Of a stretch of 64,000 nt of DNA, positions 1 through 10,879 are shown in pieces (within the stretch, counting starts at the first letter, position 1; every line of letters starts with the position of its first letter). Source of the DNA: Bimuria novae-zelandiae CBS 107.79 (lineage: Eukaryota; Ascomycota; Dothideomycetes; Pleosporales; Didymosphaeriaceae); assembly GCA_010015655.1 (NCBI GenBank), contig ML976661.1, forward strand, positions 1,293,357-1,357,356, read 5' to 3'. The position numbers and the translations under genes are program-made. The notes beneath the pieces are model-generated. The model saw nothing but the letters and a program-made list of their open reading frames with translations. It was not told where the DNA came from and searched no databases.

Positions 1-1300
1 GTTAATTGCTGCTAGAACTACCTAACCTGTGGTCATTGATCTGAGAACATGTTGGGAACACGTTGGAAGTGTCTTGAGAACTGATTGATTCTGTGGGAGC
101 CTGGTTTTGATGATGTTTAGAACATGATCTGAACTGGATGTGAATTTAATCAGCAGCCTCATCCGAACTAGAACTCGAGTCTGCCCAGCCCTTGAACCAC
201 CGAGTGCTATCGCAATCGTCAGTCCACGTGCATGCTGAACATGTTAGTAGCATGTTACAGACACTATAGGAATAGTTTCTACCTTTGCTAGCTGGATTAG
301 CAGTCTTGCAAGAATCACAAGGGTAGGGCGCATTCTTCTGCTTGAGGATCTGGGCGGCTCTTGCAAAGTTGACCTGAACGCGTTATCAACATGTTCTCAT
401 CATTTGCGAACCAAATTACCTTGTTTTTATTCTTGCCTTTAGTGAATGTAGGAAGCGCAATTCGATCACAACCAGTTGGGATCGTGATAGCAAGAGACTT
501 AGGACAGGTACGAAGGGCTTTGGGGGTGGATGATGGTTCTTGCCAGTCGTTCTTAAATTGTTCGGAAGGTGTTGGAGGCTTAAGTTCGTTATGCTTCTTC
601 ATGATTGCTGAATACCAGACTGTAGAGATGTTAGGATCACGTTGAGAACATGTTTAGAATCACGTTGAGAACATGTTTAGAAGTACTTGCCACGGGAATT
701 CATAATATCCTCCATCTTCGGATTCCCAGTGTGTTCTGCCTTGCCCACCGTAATTTCGGAGTGATGCTTCTTTACGTGGGTAACCAGTGCACCTCGAGTT
801 TTCAGCGCGTTCTAAACACGTTAGTAACACAACTAACAAAAAGTTTTGAAGCGTGAGAATATGTCTAGAACATGTTAGGAATATGGTTTTCTTACCCCAC
901 AGAGCTCGTCGCCCACCTTCGCCCTACAGTATATCTCCCCAAAGTGTATCGTGACCTCGCCGCTAGTGTTCTGAACATGTTAGGAACCGGTTGAGATCGT
1001 GTACAGGTTACACGCACTTCTTCGAAAGGGTCGCAACCAAAGGGAGGGCAACCAAGCTCGCTATAGGCTTTGTAGGCTGGCTAGAACACGTTTAGATGAG
1101 GTACAGAACGTCTTAAGGTGTATTACACTCATAAGCAGCTGTTTGGACATGATGAGAACCTGTTGTTGAGAGGAAATAAAGTTGTTGGTAGGGTTAGGTA
1201 AGAGGCAAAATTTCGTTGGTGGGGTCACCTTTGGCGTGGTGGGATTACCTAAGCGTTGGTAAGCCGAGGCTTTCGGTGTGGTGGGGTTAACTGCAACCAC
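1..1300. repeat. Array of palindromic GAACNNGTT motifs
   Basis: This stretch has no convincing gene. It carries a 9-bp motif, GAAC-NN-GTT, at 45, 56, 237, 376, 646, 669, 868, 973, 984, 1084 and 1156, with one-mismatch forms at 388 and 814. The centre is most often AT, giving GAACATGTT. Neighbouring copies lie 11, 12 or 23 bp apart (45/56, 376/388, 646/669, 973/984), as expected for a decayed minisatellite with an 11-12 bp unit or for helically phased protein sites. The ORFs of 60-95 codons in this stretch have no family resemblance and look accidental. The function is unknown. Confidence 0.7.
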
Positions 1301-2656
1301 TAGTACTTCGAGATACAGTCTAGCGCACAGCGATACCTACTTTGTAATATAGAGCTATACTATCACGCCGCCCCTAAGTGCTAAGATCTGCCATTGTCCC
1401 TTCCGCTAACTAATAGAACGACCTAATTAAGCCCACCGCGTCCTCCTGCTTCTCGAGTCGGCGCGCCGATTCCTAGATCAAGCCGCAGCGAGCTCTAGTC
1501 TCGGCTCGTTGAAGGGGAATACGATGTGATAGGAAGGATACAAGCTAGGATAGAGCGCGGGCGGCCCTGGAATAGAAGCCTGCGCTTTAGCAAGTGGGTG
1601 TAACCAAGCGTTCGTTATTGGCAAAGCGCCGTAGTTGCAATCGCATACGAAGATGGAAATGCCTTGCTTGCTTTGGTATCGGTGATTCTGGAAATACCTG
1701 CTCGACCCACTTAAGGCGTATTTCTCATCAGACTGCGCGTATTTTCTGTTCTGGTCTCCTTTTTTTTCGCTTTTCTCTCCACCACACAAGGAACTTTGGA
1801 TAATAATATACTAAAAGTAGATAAAGGGCTTCTATAGAGTTATAAGTACCCCCCTTAAATTTTTTAGAAGATTTAAGTTTTTTGCGTTCAAGAAAATACA
1901 AGAAAAGGAAGGATTGACGATGACTGGCTGGCTCTGTGGGTCGAGCAGGTATTTCCGAAACGATAATAATACAGCTGTCGTACGGTCAAACAACCAACAG
2001 CTCTTTGCATGAGCACTGCAATGTCTAGGTCTGTAGAGAGGTACGCTAGTACGACCTCTAAGGGTCGTAAGAATTCTTAGATAGTTCATGTTCGCAGAGC
2101 TGTGGTGGTGGTCATGCTTGGCAAGATTCTACACGATCTACATTCATCTACAGCACTCTGTCTTTAGTTATCTCTACAAAACATTGCCTCCAGCGCAACC
2201 CTCTGGCCGGAGCGGCTCGGCCGTCCTCCTGCTAGCGTGGGGAAGATGTTCGTCTGCCTCCGATGAGGCTTAAGTGGCGAATTTTCAACACGTGGTTCAC
2301 AAGTAGTGTCACAAGACGAGCCTCAGGTAGGCCATCGGAGGAACTGTGTTGTGCCGTAACTAATGGGATAGACTTCGATGGGATGCGAGAAGGCTAGATG
2401 CAGGAAGATGGTCCGCCACAATCCACGTGACTATAACCATTTGCCTAGACCAGGTCGGACTGGTGCCACGTCAGCCTGTGAGCATAACGTTATCGCCCCA
2501 CCAAGACGGGCTTAGCTACTAACAGCCTTGTGGCAACCGCAACTTTTCCTGTGACGCTGCTGTGTGCATTCCCTCGCAACATATCCATCAATCCGTACAA
2601 GAGACTGCACACTCCTAGTTGTCGCGGACTAGGCTCGACATGCGCCAGAAGCTGCG
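1301..2656. other. Intergenic DNA with a perfect 21-bp inverted repeat
   Basis: No gene is recognised. Positions 1690-1710 (GGAAATACCTGCTCGACCCAC without its last base is the left arm core) and 1936-1956 are perfect reverse complements over 21 bp, with 225 bp between them. The similarity does not extend beyond the arms, and no target-site duplication was seen, so a MITE cannot be shown. A minus-strand ORF at 1478-1789 (103 codons) has no recognisable family. The DNA from about 2100 to 2656 has near-normal composition and lies directly upstream of the HET pseudogene, so it may contain that gene's old promoter. Confidence 0.5.
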
Positions 2657-4456
2657 ATGGATCCGACTGCACAATACATTCCATACTTCTACAACTCCCT
2701 TCCGTGGGGCAACAAGGACATTCACTTGCTTTGCCTCCTTCCAAATAATAAGGAGACTGCTACTCTCCAATGTCAACTCTTCAACTACTCTCTAGAACCG
2801 GACTCTCACCAGTACGATGCCTTATCCTACCTATGGGGCGACCCCAATGAGACTCTGCCTATTCTCATACGAGAATGTCTTCTACATCACGCAAAACCTT
2901 CCCGCGGCACTATTACGTATTTGAGATCACTCTCTTGAACAGATTATATGGGTAGATGCTGTTTGTATCAACCAAGACGATAAAAAAGAGAAAGGACACC
3001 AGATTCAGTCTATGGCAAGGATCTATGGCCAAGCAAACCGTGTAATTGTTTGGCTCGGAAAGGAAGAAGATGATGGCCATCAAGCGCTCGAAATTATACG
3101 TAGTGTTGCGGAAGATGGATCTATAAATGTGGCACACAACTAGAAAGCAGTCCTCGGGCTCCTTCAATGACCATGGTTTGAGCGCATCTGGGTTAGGAAG
3201 CAGGCACCCGACAGCATCCGTATAAATTACTAATATCTTCATGTAGGTGCTTCAGGAAGTTGCTGCAGCCTGGCATGTCTTGATCATATGTGGTTTCGCA
3301 GAGATTGACGGATACCCCTTCTGCCTAGGATTAGAATCATTAATGAATTTCTACGAAACTCGCAAAGACATGCAGGGTCTTATCCGTTCAATAACCTACC
3401 TAGTAAAGGGAGCGATCTTCCGGCCGAAATACGCCACTAGCAGGCCGAGCATGGATTCTCTTGATATATGCCCACTAGGCGAGCCGATAGATATGTACCA
3501 TAGCCACAAAGCCACTAAGCTTCATGACAAGGTATATGCTTTACTCGGCATGAGCTCTGTAGATGGCGGTAGAGCCAGGTTATCGCCTAACTACGAAGTT
3601 TCATAGGAGAAGCTCTTGCAACAACTTATTAAGTTTCTTCTCCATGAACAAGTGTCTGTGGAGACTGGCCCTGGAAAACAGATGGCAGTGATCAGGAGCA
3701 AGGGTTGCATCTTTGCATAAGTGTCCTCCGTAAAGAACTACATAACTCGATATAGTAAGCAGAATTTGGATGTCAGTTTTAAGATAATATCGGAACAACT
3801 AGGACATAGCAAAAGATACGATACTCACTAGATGCTCATGTCTTTGGCAAAACAGATCCGAGAGGGTGATATAGTTTGCCTTCTACAAGGAGCTGCTAGA
3901 CCAGTGATCGTTCGACCGTGCGGGGACTACTTCGCTGTTATTAGGATTTCAGTTTTCCCAAAGAACAGACCAACCAAGAGCAGAGATATCGAATAGTCAA
4001 ATCTTTTGCAAGCATTAACGGTCTTTCCACGCGATTTTTTACTTGTCTGGGACTGGACGGAGAATTTGGATTTTGGAGAGTACGGAAATTTGTTAAAAAC
4101 AAACGATTGGATGTCGGGATATTTAAAGTCAGAATTAGAGAGCCACTTGGACAAAGCGACCAGAATATGGAACTATGCATTGATATTAGAAGACTTGAAA
4201 GAGTTATAAAGAGGCGGAGGTGAGGCTTCGAAAAGCGATAGAGAGCTATGACATGGTACTTGGTGAAGTGGATAGTAGTAGTAGTAGTAGTATTGGTTTT
4301 ACGTCCTATATAACCTCCCAGGGGGTATGTAGACGTGCCCTGCACTTAGTAAGGGCCACTCATGCTAGTGCTACCGCTGCTGTAGGAGCGGTCTTTCTTG
4401 CTGCTGTCCCTCTCCAAATAGGGGCGACTCAGCTGTTTAATCTGGCCTTTGTGTGA
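2657..4456 (+). pseudogene. HET-domain (heterokaryon incompatibility) pseudogene
   Basis: HET proteins trigger cell death or incompatibility after fusion of unlike fungal hyphae. The reading starts at ATG 2657. It shows the HET hallmarks in order: YDALSYLWGD (about 2813), WVDAVCINQDD (about 2950), VIVWLG (about 3040), PWFERIW (3171-3191) and the LQEVAAA block after an intron. That intron best fits 3192-3246 (GT..AG, ACTAAT branch), which joins IW to VLQEVAAA. C-terminal segments typical of HET/NACHT-type proteins follow (GDIVCLLQGA, FPRDFLLVWDW, ESHLDKATR). The frame is broken by a frameshift near 2865, by TAG 3141, TGA 3168 and TAG 3604, by further stops near 3719 and 3830, and by a frameshift near 4205. 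The stops sit where Trp, Arg and Gln are expected and are C-to-T type. An (AGT)n run near 4274 encodes poly-Ser. A LINE lies directly downstream. Confidence 0.88.
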
Positions 4457-4805
4457 CAATAGTGGGAAATGGGGTAGCCTTCTACCTGCCCCCAGTCCTA
4501 TACAGAAGCATGCCAAGACTTATTAGAGGTAAGGAGAGATATATACACGCATATAAGTATACAAAAGAGAGAGCTTAGTCTTATATAGTAGATACCCTAG
4601 CAAGTTAAAAGCAGGTAGCGTATTTACTTCGCCTAAAGCAAGGGTTTACGTCCGCTCGCCTATAACGTGGTTAGCTAGTTATTTACTAACGTGTGCTATT
4701 ACTAGCACTAAGTGCAAGAAGGGTTACGTATTCTCCTAGGCTTAGCGCCCTAAGGTACTGTATTCCTTCTCTAGTGTCTGTTAGGGGATGTGTTAGGCGT
4801 TGCGG

Positions 4806-5351
4806 CTAGTAGTTGAAGCGTCGCACTGTCCGTGGGCAGTGTACAATATGGTCTAGGGCCAGGTCTGCTCCGCAGGTGCACGCGAGGGTCTCCTCATCAT
4901 GCTTGAACTTCCTATGGTACCAGGCGTAGTTGCCGTGTCTTGTCCTCATGGATAGGAGCTTGGCCAGGGCGGGGCGTGTGAGCTCCAGCTCCGGCGGTTG
5001 CCTGGAGGGGGTGTATGCTAGGCCCCACTGGTTGTACCATGTAGAGAGATTTGGTGTGCGTGTGCGCCACCACTCTTGTTGTGCAGCGCGTACGTATGCG
5101 CGCGCATTAGATCGTAGACCTGATATCGTGGGGTTAGCTGCCTTCCCTGTGGGTGGGCGTGGGTCCTTGGCTGCCTTGTCTGCTAGCTGATTAGCTAGCT
5201 CATTGCCTTCAATGCCCATGTGGCCTGGTGACCATCGGATTTGGATATCCCAGGTGTCTATAGCTTCCTGGCAGCGTACAAAGGCCCACTGGGATGACGG
5301 CGCGGGGTCTCCCCTAATGCCCCAGATAACCGATGTGCTGTCTACACACAT
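4806..5351 (-). pseudogene. LINE ORF2 C-terminus: RNase H and terminal zinc motif
   Basis: An open stretch of 181 codons forms the C-terminal part of the LINE polyprotein. It contains the second half of an RNase H fold: CVDSTSVIWGI with the metal-binding Asp, then WSPGHMGIEGNELAN, the His/Asp block of retroelement RNase H. It ends in a Cys/His cluster (CTCGADLALDHIVHC), which is usual at the end of Tad1/I-type ORF2 proteins. The N-terminal part of RNase H lies upstream at about 5352-5600, interrupted by stops. The protein would remove the RNA strand during target-primed reverse transcription. It is a fragment of ORF2, not a separate gene. Confidence 0.87.
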
Positions 5352-5720
5352 CCAGATCTGGCTTAGGCGGTGCGCCTGAGTCTATAACACGTGTTGAAGA
5401 CCTCTCCAGGCCCCCACTGCTTCTGCGTCGAAGACGTGGGCCCGCGTGTTAAGGGAGCCTTTGCCTGTGTACAGCAGACTCTGGCCCTGGTACACAGCGT
5501 ATCCATAGGTTACGTGGCGCTCGCCGTTTTCTGTGCGCTGTTCCGAGCCGTCTGAGAACACTGTGATTGTCTTGGTAGGCAGGCTTGTCCACCATTATTT
5601 AAATTCTTCAGTAGCGAGCTTTTTAGGCTTATTATTTGCAGGGTCTGTTCGGCACTTGTTGGAATAGTGCGGTTATAGTAGTATAGGGCGGGGTACTGGT
5701 GCGAATAGCTGTGCGAGTAG

Positions 5721-7250
5721 TTAAACTTTTGTGTGTGGGCGCTGCGGGCGTCTGGCGCCTTTTCCTCTATGTGCTATGGTTAGTCGCGTGCGCGCTGCAA
5801 GCGGGTGTCCTTTATTAATGTAGTGTAGGCGTATAGCGAATCTTATCTTGCACTCTTTAAGCGCCGTAGCTGCTGAGGGAATGCCTGCGTCTTTGTACAG
5901 CGTGGCAGTGGGCGTGGTGTGGTAGGCGGGGACGACGCCTCTGACCGCTATCGTGAGGGCCTTTTCTAGGGCGGCGATATGCCACCTGAGTCGTGTGCTG
6001 ACCTTTTGGTTCTGCGTGGCTCCCATGATCTTGGGGGGCTTCGTGCGCCCTCCATACCAGGCCTCGTTTTTATACAGTAGGCGTGGCAGTATGCATGAGA
6101 TTACTGCTTTGCGCAGTGAGCTGGCTGGTGGGCCGTGCTGGATCCTGGCAAGGCTGTGGATGTGCTGTGCGACTGCGCGTCCTTTGGCTACGCGGGTGGC
6201 AACGTGTGTTTTAAAATTAAGCTTCCTGTTAAAGTAAACACCTAGCCAGCGTAGCGCCTTGTCTAGTAGTGTAGGTTGGAGGATAAGCTGATTGTTGATC
6301 CAGATAGGTGGCGAATAGTCACTTTTCTGCTTAGTTAGGTGTATTATTTCGAGTTTCTCTGGGGCAAATGCCACGTGATTAGCGTCTCCCCAGGAATTTA
6401 TGGCGCCTATGTCTTCTGCCAGCATTTCCACGTTCTGGTCTAGCGAGTGGGATCGCCTATAGAGGCAGATATCATCTGCGTACCCAAAGCGCCTGGCAGG
6501 GTCTTGCTGAAGTAGCTCTGCCAGATAAAGTGTGTATAGCACTGGTGATAGTGGTGAGCCCTGCGGCGTCCCGCACTGTACTAGGTGGGGCGCTGTGGTG
6601 GCTTCTCCTAATCGCACTTGGACGCGGCGGTCCTGGAGGAAGTTTTTCACGATTAGGAGGGCGCTGTTATGCTATCCTTGGGCCTTCATCCTGTGTAGAA
6701 GTTAATTTCTAAGAAGTGCGTCGAAGGCGCCTTGGACGTCTATAGTGACCATAGTGACGTGCTGGCCGTTGGAGAAGGCGTCCTCTACGTCATGTGTGAA
6801 GGCGGCTACTAGGTCCATGGCTGATCTCTTGGGAAGAGCCCCCCCGTGTTGGGGGCTTAGTATGCCGTGTGCTATGGCAGTGCTGGCAAACCTCCTTGCT
6901 AAGATTCTCTCTAGGCCCTTGCCTAGGCAGGATAGCAGGGCGATAGGTCTCTATGATCTGGGGGAGGATTTGTCCTTTTTGCCTATCTTGGGTATTATGA
7001 CGACCTCTGCGACCCTCTACGCGTGGGGGAAGTAGCTAAGGGCCAGACAGCGCCGGTATAGGCTGGTAAGATACGTCTGAATATAGTGCTAGCATGCGGT
7101 GAGCATGCGGATAGTAATCCCGTCCGTGCTAGGTAAGGTGCTTGAGACCCCTATTATGTTACGCTCAACCTCTTCGGGGGAAAGGTATAGGTCCTAGGGG
7201 AGGGCGTGATAGCCCTGCGATCCTTGGACGTCAGGTGCTGGAGCCTCTGG
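5721..7250 (-). pseudogene. LINE ORF2 reverse transcriptase domain
   Basis: The open part (5721-6650, 309 codons) carries the RT core: CGTPQGSPLSP (motif B region), the active-site box YADDICLY at about 6475, and the thumb. The fingers and palm continue upstream to about 7250 through stops, with TIDVQGAFDALLR at about 6720-6760 giving the first catalytic Asp. A TAG replaces an expected Trp between the two parts (near 6674). The enzyme would copy LINE RNA at a nicked target site. The catalytic YADD is intact, but the polyprotein cannot be made in one piece. Confidence 0.9.
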
Positions 7251-7658
7251 TAGGTCATCGCTACTATCGAAATAGCAGAGTATCGCTTATCTAAGCGTCT
7301 CAGCTTTCTCCTACGGGTCCGTAATATAGCGCCCCTCGTAGGCCAGCGGCGGGTCTAGTCTTGTTGGCTCAAGCTTGTGCTAGCCTATAATTCAAAAGAG
7401 GTCGGAGTCCTCCTTTGCGCTATCGATAGTATGTTGCTAGTATTATCTCTTAGCCTTTCTTACTATGGTCAGGAAGCTGCGAGTCTCTGGGGTCTAGGTG
7501 CCTATGTGGCCCTGTCTAGACTTAAGGTGCAGGCGCCTGGCGTCAGCGCACTTGTCTATCCACCAAGGTGCCGCCTTCCTACTGTCCCTCTTTGGGCAGC
7601 CGGTTTTGCGTAGAGCATCTTAGAGCAATAAGGTCAACGCTGCGGCGCACTCTTCCAC

Positions 7659-8500
7659 CTAGCGTGGGTTAGAGGCCGCTGCTATTAAGGGCAGCTGTGG
7701 CATACCTATTACAACTAGCCAGGTAAAGGGAAGAAGCTTCTTTCTAAGAAGCCTAAGGCGATATTGTTCGCGGCTTAGTGTACCTCTGCCCGGTAGTGTC
7801 GTAACTAGGGTAGCGTAGTCAGAGCCGCAGTGCAGGTCGTCGCGCACCTCTGTCTTAGCAAAGGCGATATTAGAGAAGCTAAGGTCCAGGACGTGGCTGG
7901 CTCTGTGGGTGGCTCTGCCAGGTTCTCCAATGTAGTCCATGCCGCTGTCTGTGGCCCAGCGCGCAAGCTCGGCGCCGCCTTGCGAGGTGGTGATACCAGG
8001 CTCAAATGTATCGTGCTTGGTGTTAAAGTCTCCCCCCACTAGGCATCTTGCTGGGGGGGTGAGGCCTGTGACATACTCTAGGACCGGTGTGGTCTGAGGC
8101 TGCCTATAGATGTTGAGGATAGAGACCCCGTTGACCTGAATCCATTGTCTGTCCCTGTCCTACAGGGGCGCTATGGTCGTGATGTGGAGCTGTGCGCCTT
8201 TCAGCGTGTAGATGAGGACTCTGGGTCTCTGTGTCTCCCTATGCTGGGGGTCGTCCCAGCTGTCGATGGGTGGGTGTAGCTAGTAGCTTGGGTGGTTTGA
8301 GGTGCGGGTGCCAGGCCACGTGGCCGGCTCCTGTATGCATACTACGTCGATACCTTCTTAAAAAGCGAGCTCCAGGGCCGCAATATGGCTAGGCGAGCTT
8401 CGCCCCATATTTGTCCAGCTAACCTGTATATCACGCTCCCTGAGGGGAGTCCTTTGTCTCTGTAAAGGTGTGCTTAACATAAGAGATTATTCTCGTCGCT
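7659..8500 (-). pseudogene. LINE ORF2 endonuclease (EEP) domain, degraded
   Basis: The open part (7659-8039) reads GGDFNTKHD, the metal-binding Asp/Asn motif of exonuclease-endonuclease-phosphatase folds. It is followed by THRASHVLDLSFSN, with Ser/His and Asp near the end of the fold, and by GSDYATL where the family has the catalytic SDH; the His is Tyr here. The N-terminal half (about 8040-8460) is in broken frames. This domain nicks the target for LINE insertion. The change of SDH to SDY would by itself be expected to abolish cutting. Confidence 0.78.
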
Positions 8501-8542
8501 CATGCTTACGTCTCTCTTTGATAAGGATAAAGCTATGTGATC

Positions 8543-10262
8543 TTAAGGTGGCGCAACGCTGCGCGCCAACATCGCCGCCAGATTTAGGTTCCTAGGGATA
8601 TGAGTGGAGCGTTGTGGGCGGGTAGAGGGCCTTGTTGACGCCTCCGGTCCTGGGTTACGTCGCTTGTTGGCGTTTGGTGGCGTTGTTGCTGTGCCTGCTA
8701 GATGTGAGCTAGAGGCAGCGGGGGCACTGTATAGGCCATCACGGAGCTCCGGTGAGCTGTCCTGGGCTGCCGCGGTTGCTGCCTCTGTTTCGGTACCTGG
8801 GGACGGGCGGTTGGCGTGCTCATAGGCCTGGCGACCGGCGCGGCGGTATGTGCCCATCTCCCTCCTCGTTGGCCTGATGACCTGCTTGTTAACTCGGCGT
8901 GGCGCTGCCAGGCAGTCAATGTGCCCTGCCTAATGTGGGCCAAGACAGTTGGCGCACTGCACTGGATAGGTGCATCCTAAGCCTAGGGGGCCTGTGTGGT
9001 CCTCTTGTTTCTTGCCACAGTTGTTACAGCGGGGGAGGCGCACGCATTTCAGTAGGTTATAGTAGCCCTAGCAGCCTAGGTCGTGTCGTTGTATAGCTAG
9101 GGTCTTAGTAATCGCCCTTAAGGCGCTACTACTGCCTAGGAGCCTAAATTGTCGCACTTTCTTTGTAAAGGAGATAATCTAGGTAATAGTTCCGTCTTCA
9201 TTAGCGCCATGCCTTGACTGTCTACAGTTAGCAGGCAGTGAGCCTGTCTGTACGGCTGCCTCGTCCTCTATCATGTCGTGTGTAACTGGCACCTCCGGGC
9301 CTAGCAAGGATCGGTACGCGCTAGGGACGTTGGGTACAGCATAGTTAAACCATTTCTGTGGCAGCTCGGCTATGCTGCCTCCTACAGCGCTTATTATTAA
9401 ATCTTTCTTTCCTTGTTCCATAAGGCTGTCTCTTGTCTTATTATTAGCGGGGGTGACGGCCTATCCTGTCCTAGTCTTTAAGGCGCCAGGTATGGCGCTA
9501 AGGTTAAGGCCCAGCGTGTCGCAAATAGCCTTTCTAATTGCATATAGTAAGCTCTGTGAGAGCCGCTCCGGCGCAGGCACTGTAATAAGAATCCTAAGGT
9601 CCTTAGTGTCGCTTTAACTACGGCGAGTGTGTCTATTAGCGGTGGCCCTAGTGCTGCTCTAGTTATTACTAGAGGTAGTGTACCCTGTGCTTAAGGGGTT
9701 CGCGCTGGCAGCTACGTTTGCCTATATTCTTAGCCCCGCAGCCCTACTGCGGTTGCGGCTACTATCGCTGGCACTGGTGCTAGCGTTGGTGATACTCTCA
9801 GTGCGGTCTGTGCGCAAGAGGCTTAGCGCTGGGGTAGAGTTTTTCAGGGCCTATATAACGCGCTGGCGGAGGGCGTTAGCGACTGCCTGCTCTTCAGGGA
9901 GCTTATAGGCATTAAGGCAGCTATCTACAGCCTATGCTAGGGTGTAGATCATGGCCTCCTAGGTGGCGGCAGCTTATTTGGCGGCCGTGATGTGGGTTAT
10001 CAGGGCTTTAGTTACTATAGTAGTAGCTAGCGCGTTTCTGGTCTACACTCCTCTACCTAGGTTAAGACGTGGTATCGCTACTACATGCTGCTGCGGCTGT
10101 CTCCTTAAAGGGTGGCTTATATTAAGGTGCCTTGCTAACTCTAAGTCGGCGGGGCGGGTTGCTATAGAGGCTTCTGGGGGTAGTCTCGCAGGCGTCTTTA
10201 TGCTATTATTTACTAGCTACAGGCACTGCAGGGGCAAAGGATGGCTTAGAGATAGGTTTTAG
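8543..10262 (-). pseudogene. LINE ORF1 (gag-like, CCHC zinc knuckles)
   Basis: The minus strand encodes an Ala-rich N-terminal part (about 9430-10260), a conserved middle (9179-9421, beginning MEQGKKDLIISAV) and zinc knuckles at about 8900-9040. One knuckle reads CNNCGKKQEDH followed by a Cys; a second reads CANCLGPH, a stop, then AGHIDC. The basic tail lies near 8540-8860. The family role is nucleic-acid binding within the LINE particle. Several stops and frame changes make it a pseudogene. The start codon could not be decided because the N-terminal frame is broken. Confidence 0.75.
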
Positions 10263-10319
10263 GTAATTTTAAGATTGAATCTAATAAAAAATATACAGAT
10301 TTCAACAGGTTCTCAAAAT

Positions 10320-10477
10320 TCAGAAGTTGGTAAAGGTTGTTGTTGTATTAGGTGAAGCTACGAACAGTAGGTATACATAAGTAGCTATAAACAGCGCTAG
10401 TGTAGGATGGGTAGTCGCATCTTAACACAGGTGAGGCGCCACTGCAAGTGGGGAAAGGGAGACTCCAAACCGTGACA
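10320..10477 (+). repeat. Partial LTR, same family as the solo LTR at 53525
   Basis: This segment aligns with the 3' two thirds of the solo LTR at 53525-53732. Shared blocks are TTGTATTA..AGCTAC, the pair AAACAGCGCTAGT here and AAACAACGCTAGT there, AGGTGAG, and the shared terminus AAACCGTGACA ending at 10477. The 5' part (TGTCGCGG...) is missing. It sits just beyond the 5' side of the LINE, so a rearrangement or the LINE insertion probably removed it. Confidence 0.55.
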
Positions 10478-10507
10478 GACCACCTGGTTCGCCGAGTAAC
10501 GTAAGCA

Positions 10508-10590
10508 ATCATTGGATGCACGCTATCACTGGATGCACGCTATCACTGGATGCACGCTATCACTGGATGCACGCTATCACTGGATGCACA
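10508..10590. repeat. 17-bp tandem repeat, 4.9 copies
   Basis: The unit ATCACTGGATGCACGCT is repeated head to tail at 10508, 10525, 10542, 10559 and 10576 (last copy 15 bp). The copies are identical except for a T in the first and the truncated end of the last. Near-perfect identity means recent expansion, in contrast with the mutated DNA on its right. Confidence 0.95.
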
Positions 10591-10879
10591 GTGTCTTGCA
10601 TGCGAACCCACCAAATAAAAACCCCAATATCAGCCTATTGAGATAATGGATAATCTTCAAATTTTAGATGCAAAGTAAATAAGATCGTGCGAAAACGAAT
10701 ATCTGTTTTTCTAGTCCTAAAACCTTACAGGGAGCGTAATCTGCCACCTATTTTATCTAACTACTAATTTCTGCCTCTTTAAGCTTTCTGTTATAGTATC
10801 CTCCCTTTTCCGCTTCTAGGGTTTCTTTTCTTTCTTTTTCTAATCCTTCTAAAGTTACTTTTCCTGTTAGATTTATTTA

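Larger units (their letters stand above)
4460..10262 (-). mobile_element. Tad1-like non-LTR retrotransposon (LINE), mildly mutated
   Basis: A minus-strand LINE with two gene regions in the order expected of fungal Tad1-clade elements: ORF1 with CCHC zinc knuckles (about 8540-10260), then ORF2 with endonuclease, reverse transcriptase and RNase H (about 4806-8500). The 3' untranslated tail would be roughly 4460-4805; no poly-A or tandem 3' repeat stands out, and neither end could be fixed by a target-site duplication. The frames are broken by scattered stops and frameshifts, but the GC content is much higher than in the other elements here. The copy is therefore younger, or has been less exposed to RIP. 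It lies immediately 3' of the HET pseudogene. Confidence 0.88.

Noticed and set aside
1181..1260. TTAGG-like bases near the left end, possible telomere
   Set aside because: Only isolated matches occur; there is no TTAGGG tandem array.
4930..7613. Plus-strand ORFs of 60-96 codons inside the LINE
   Set aside because: They are antisense to recognised RT and RNase H domains of the minus-strand LINE.
10508..10590. CRISPR-like array
   Set aside because: The repeats are directly adjacent with no spacers, and the genome is eukaryotic.
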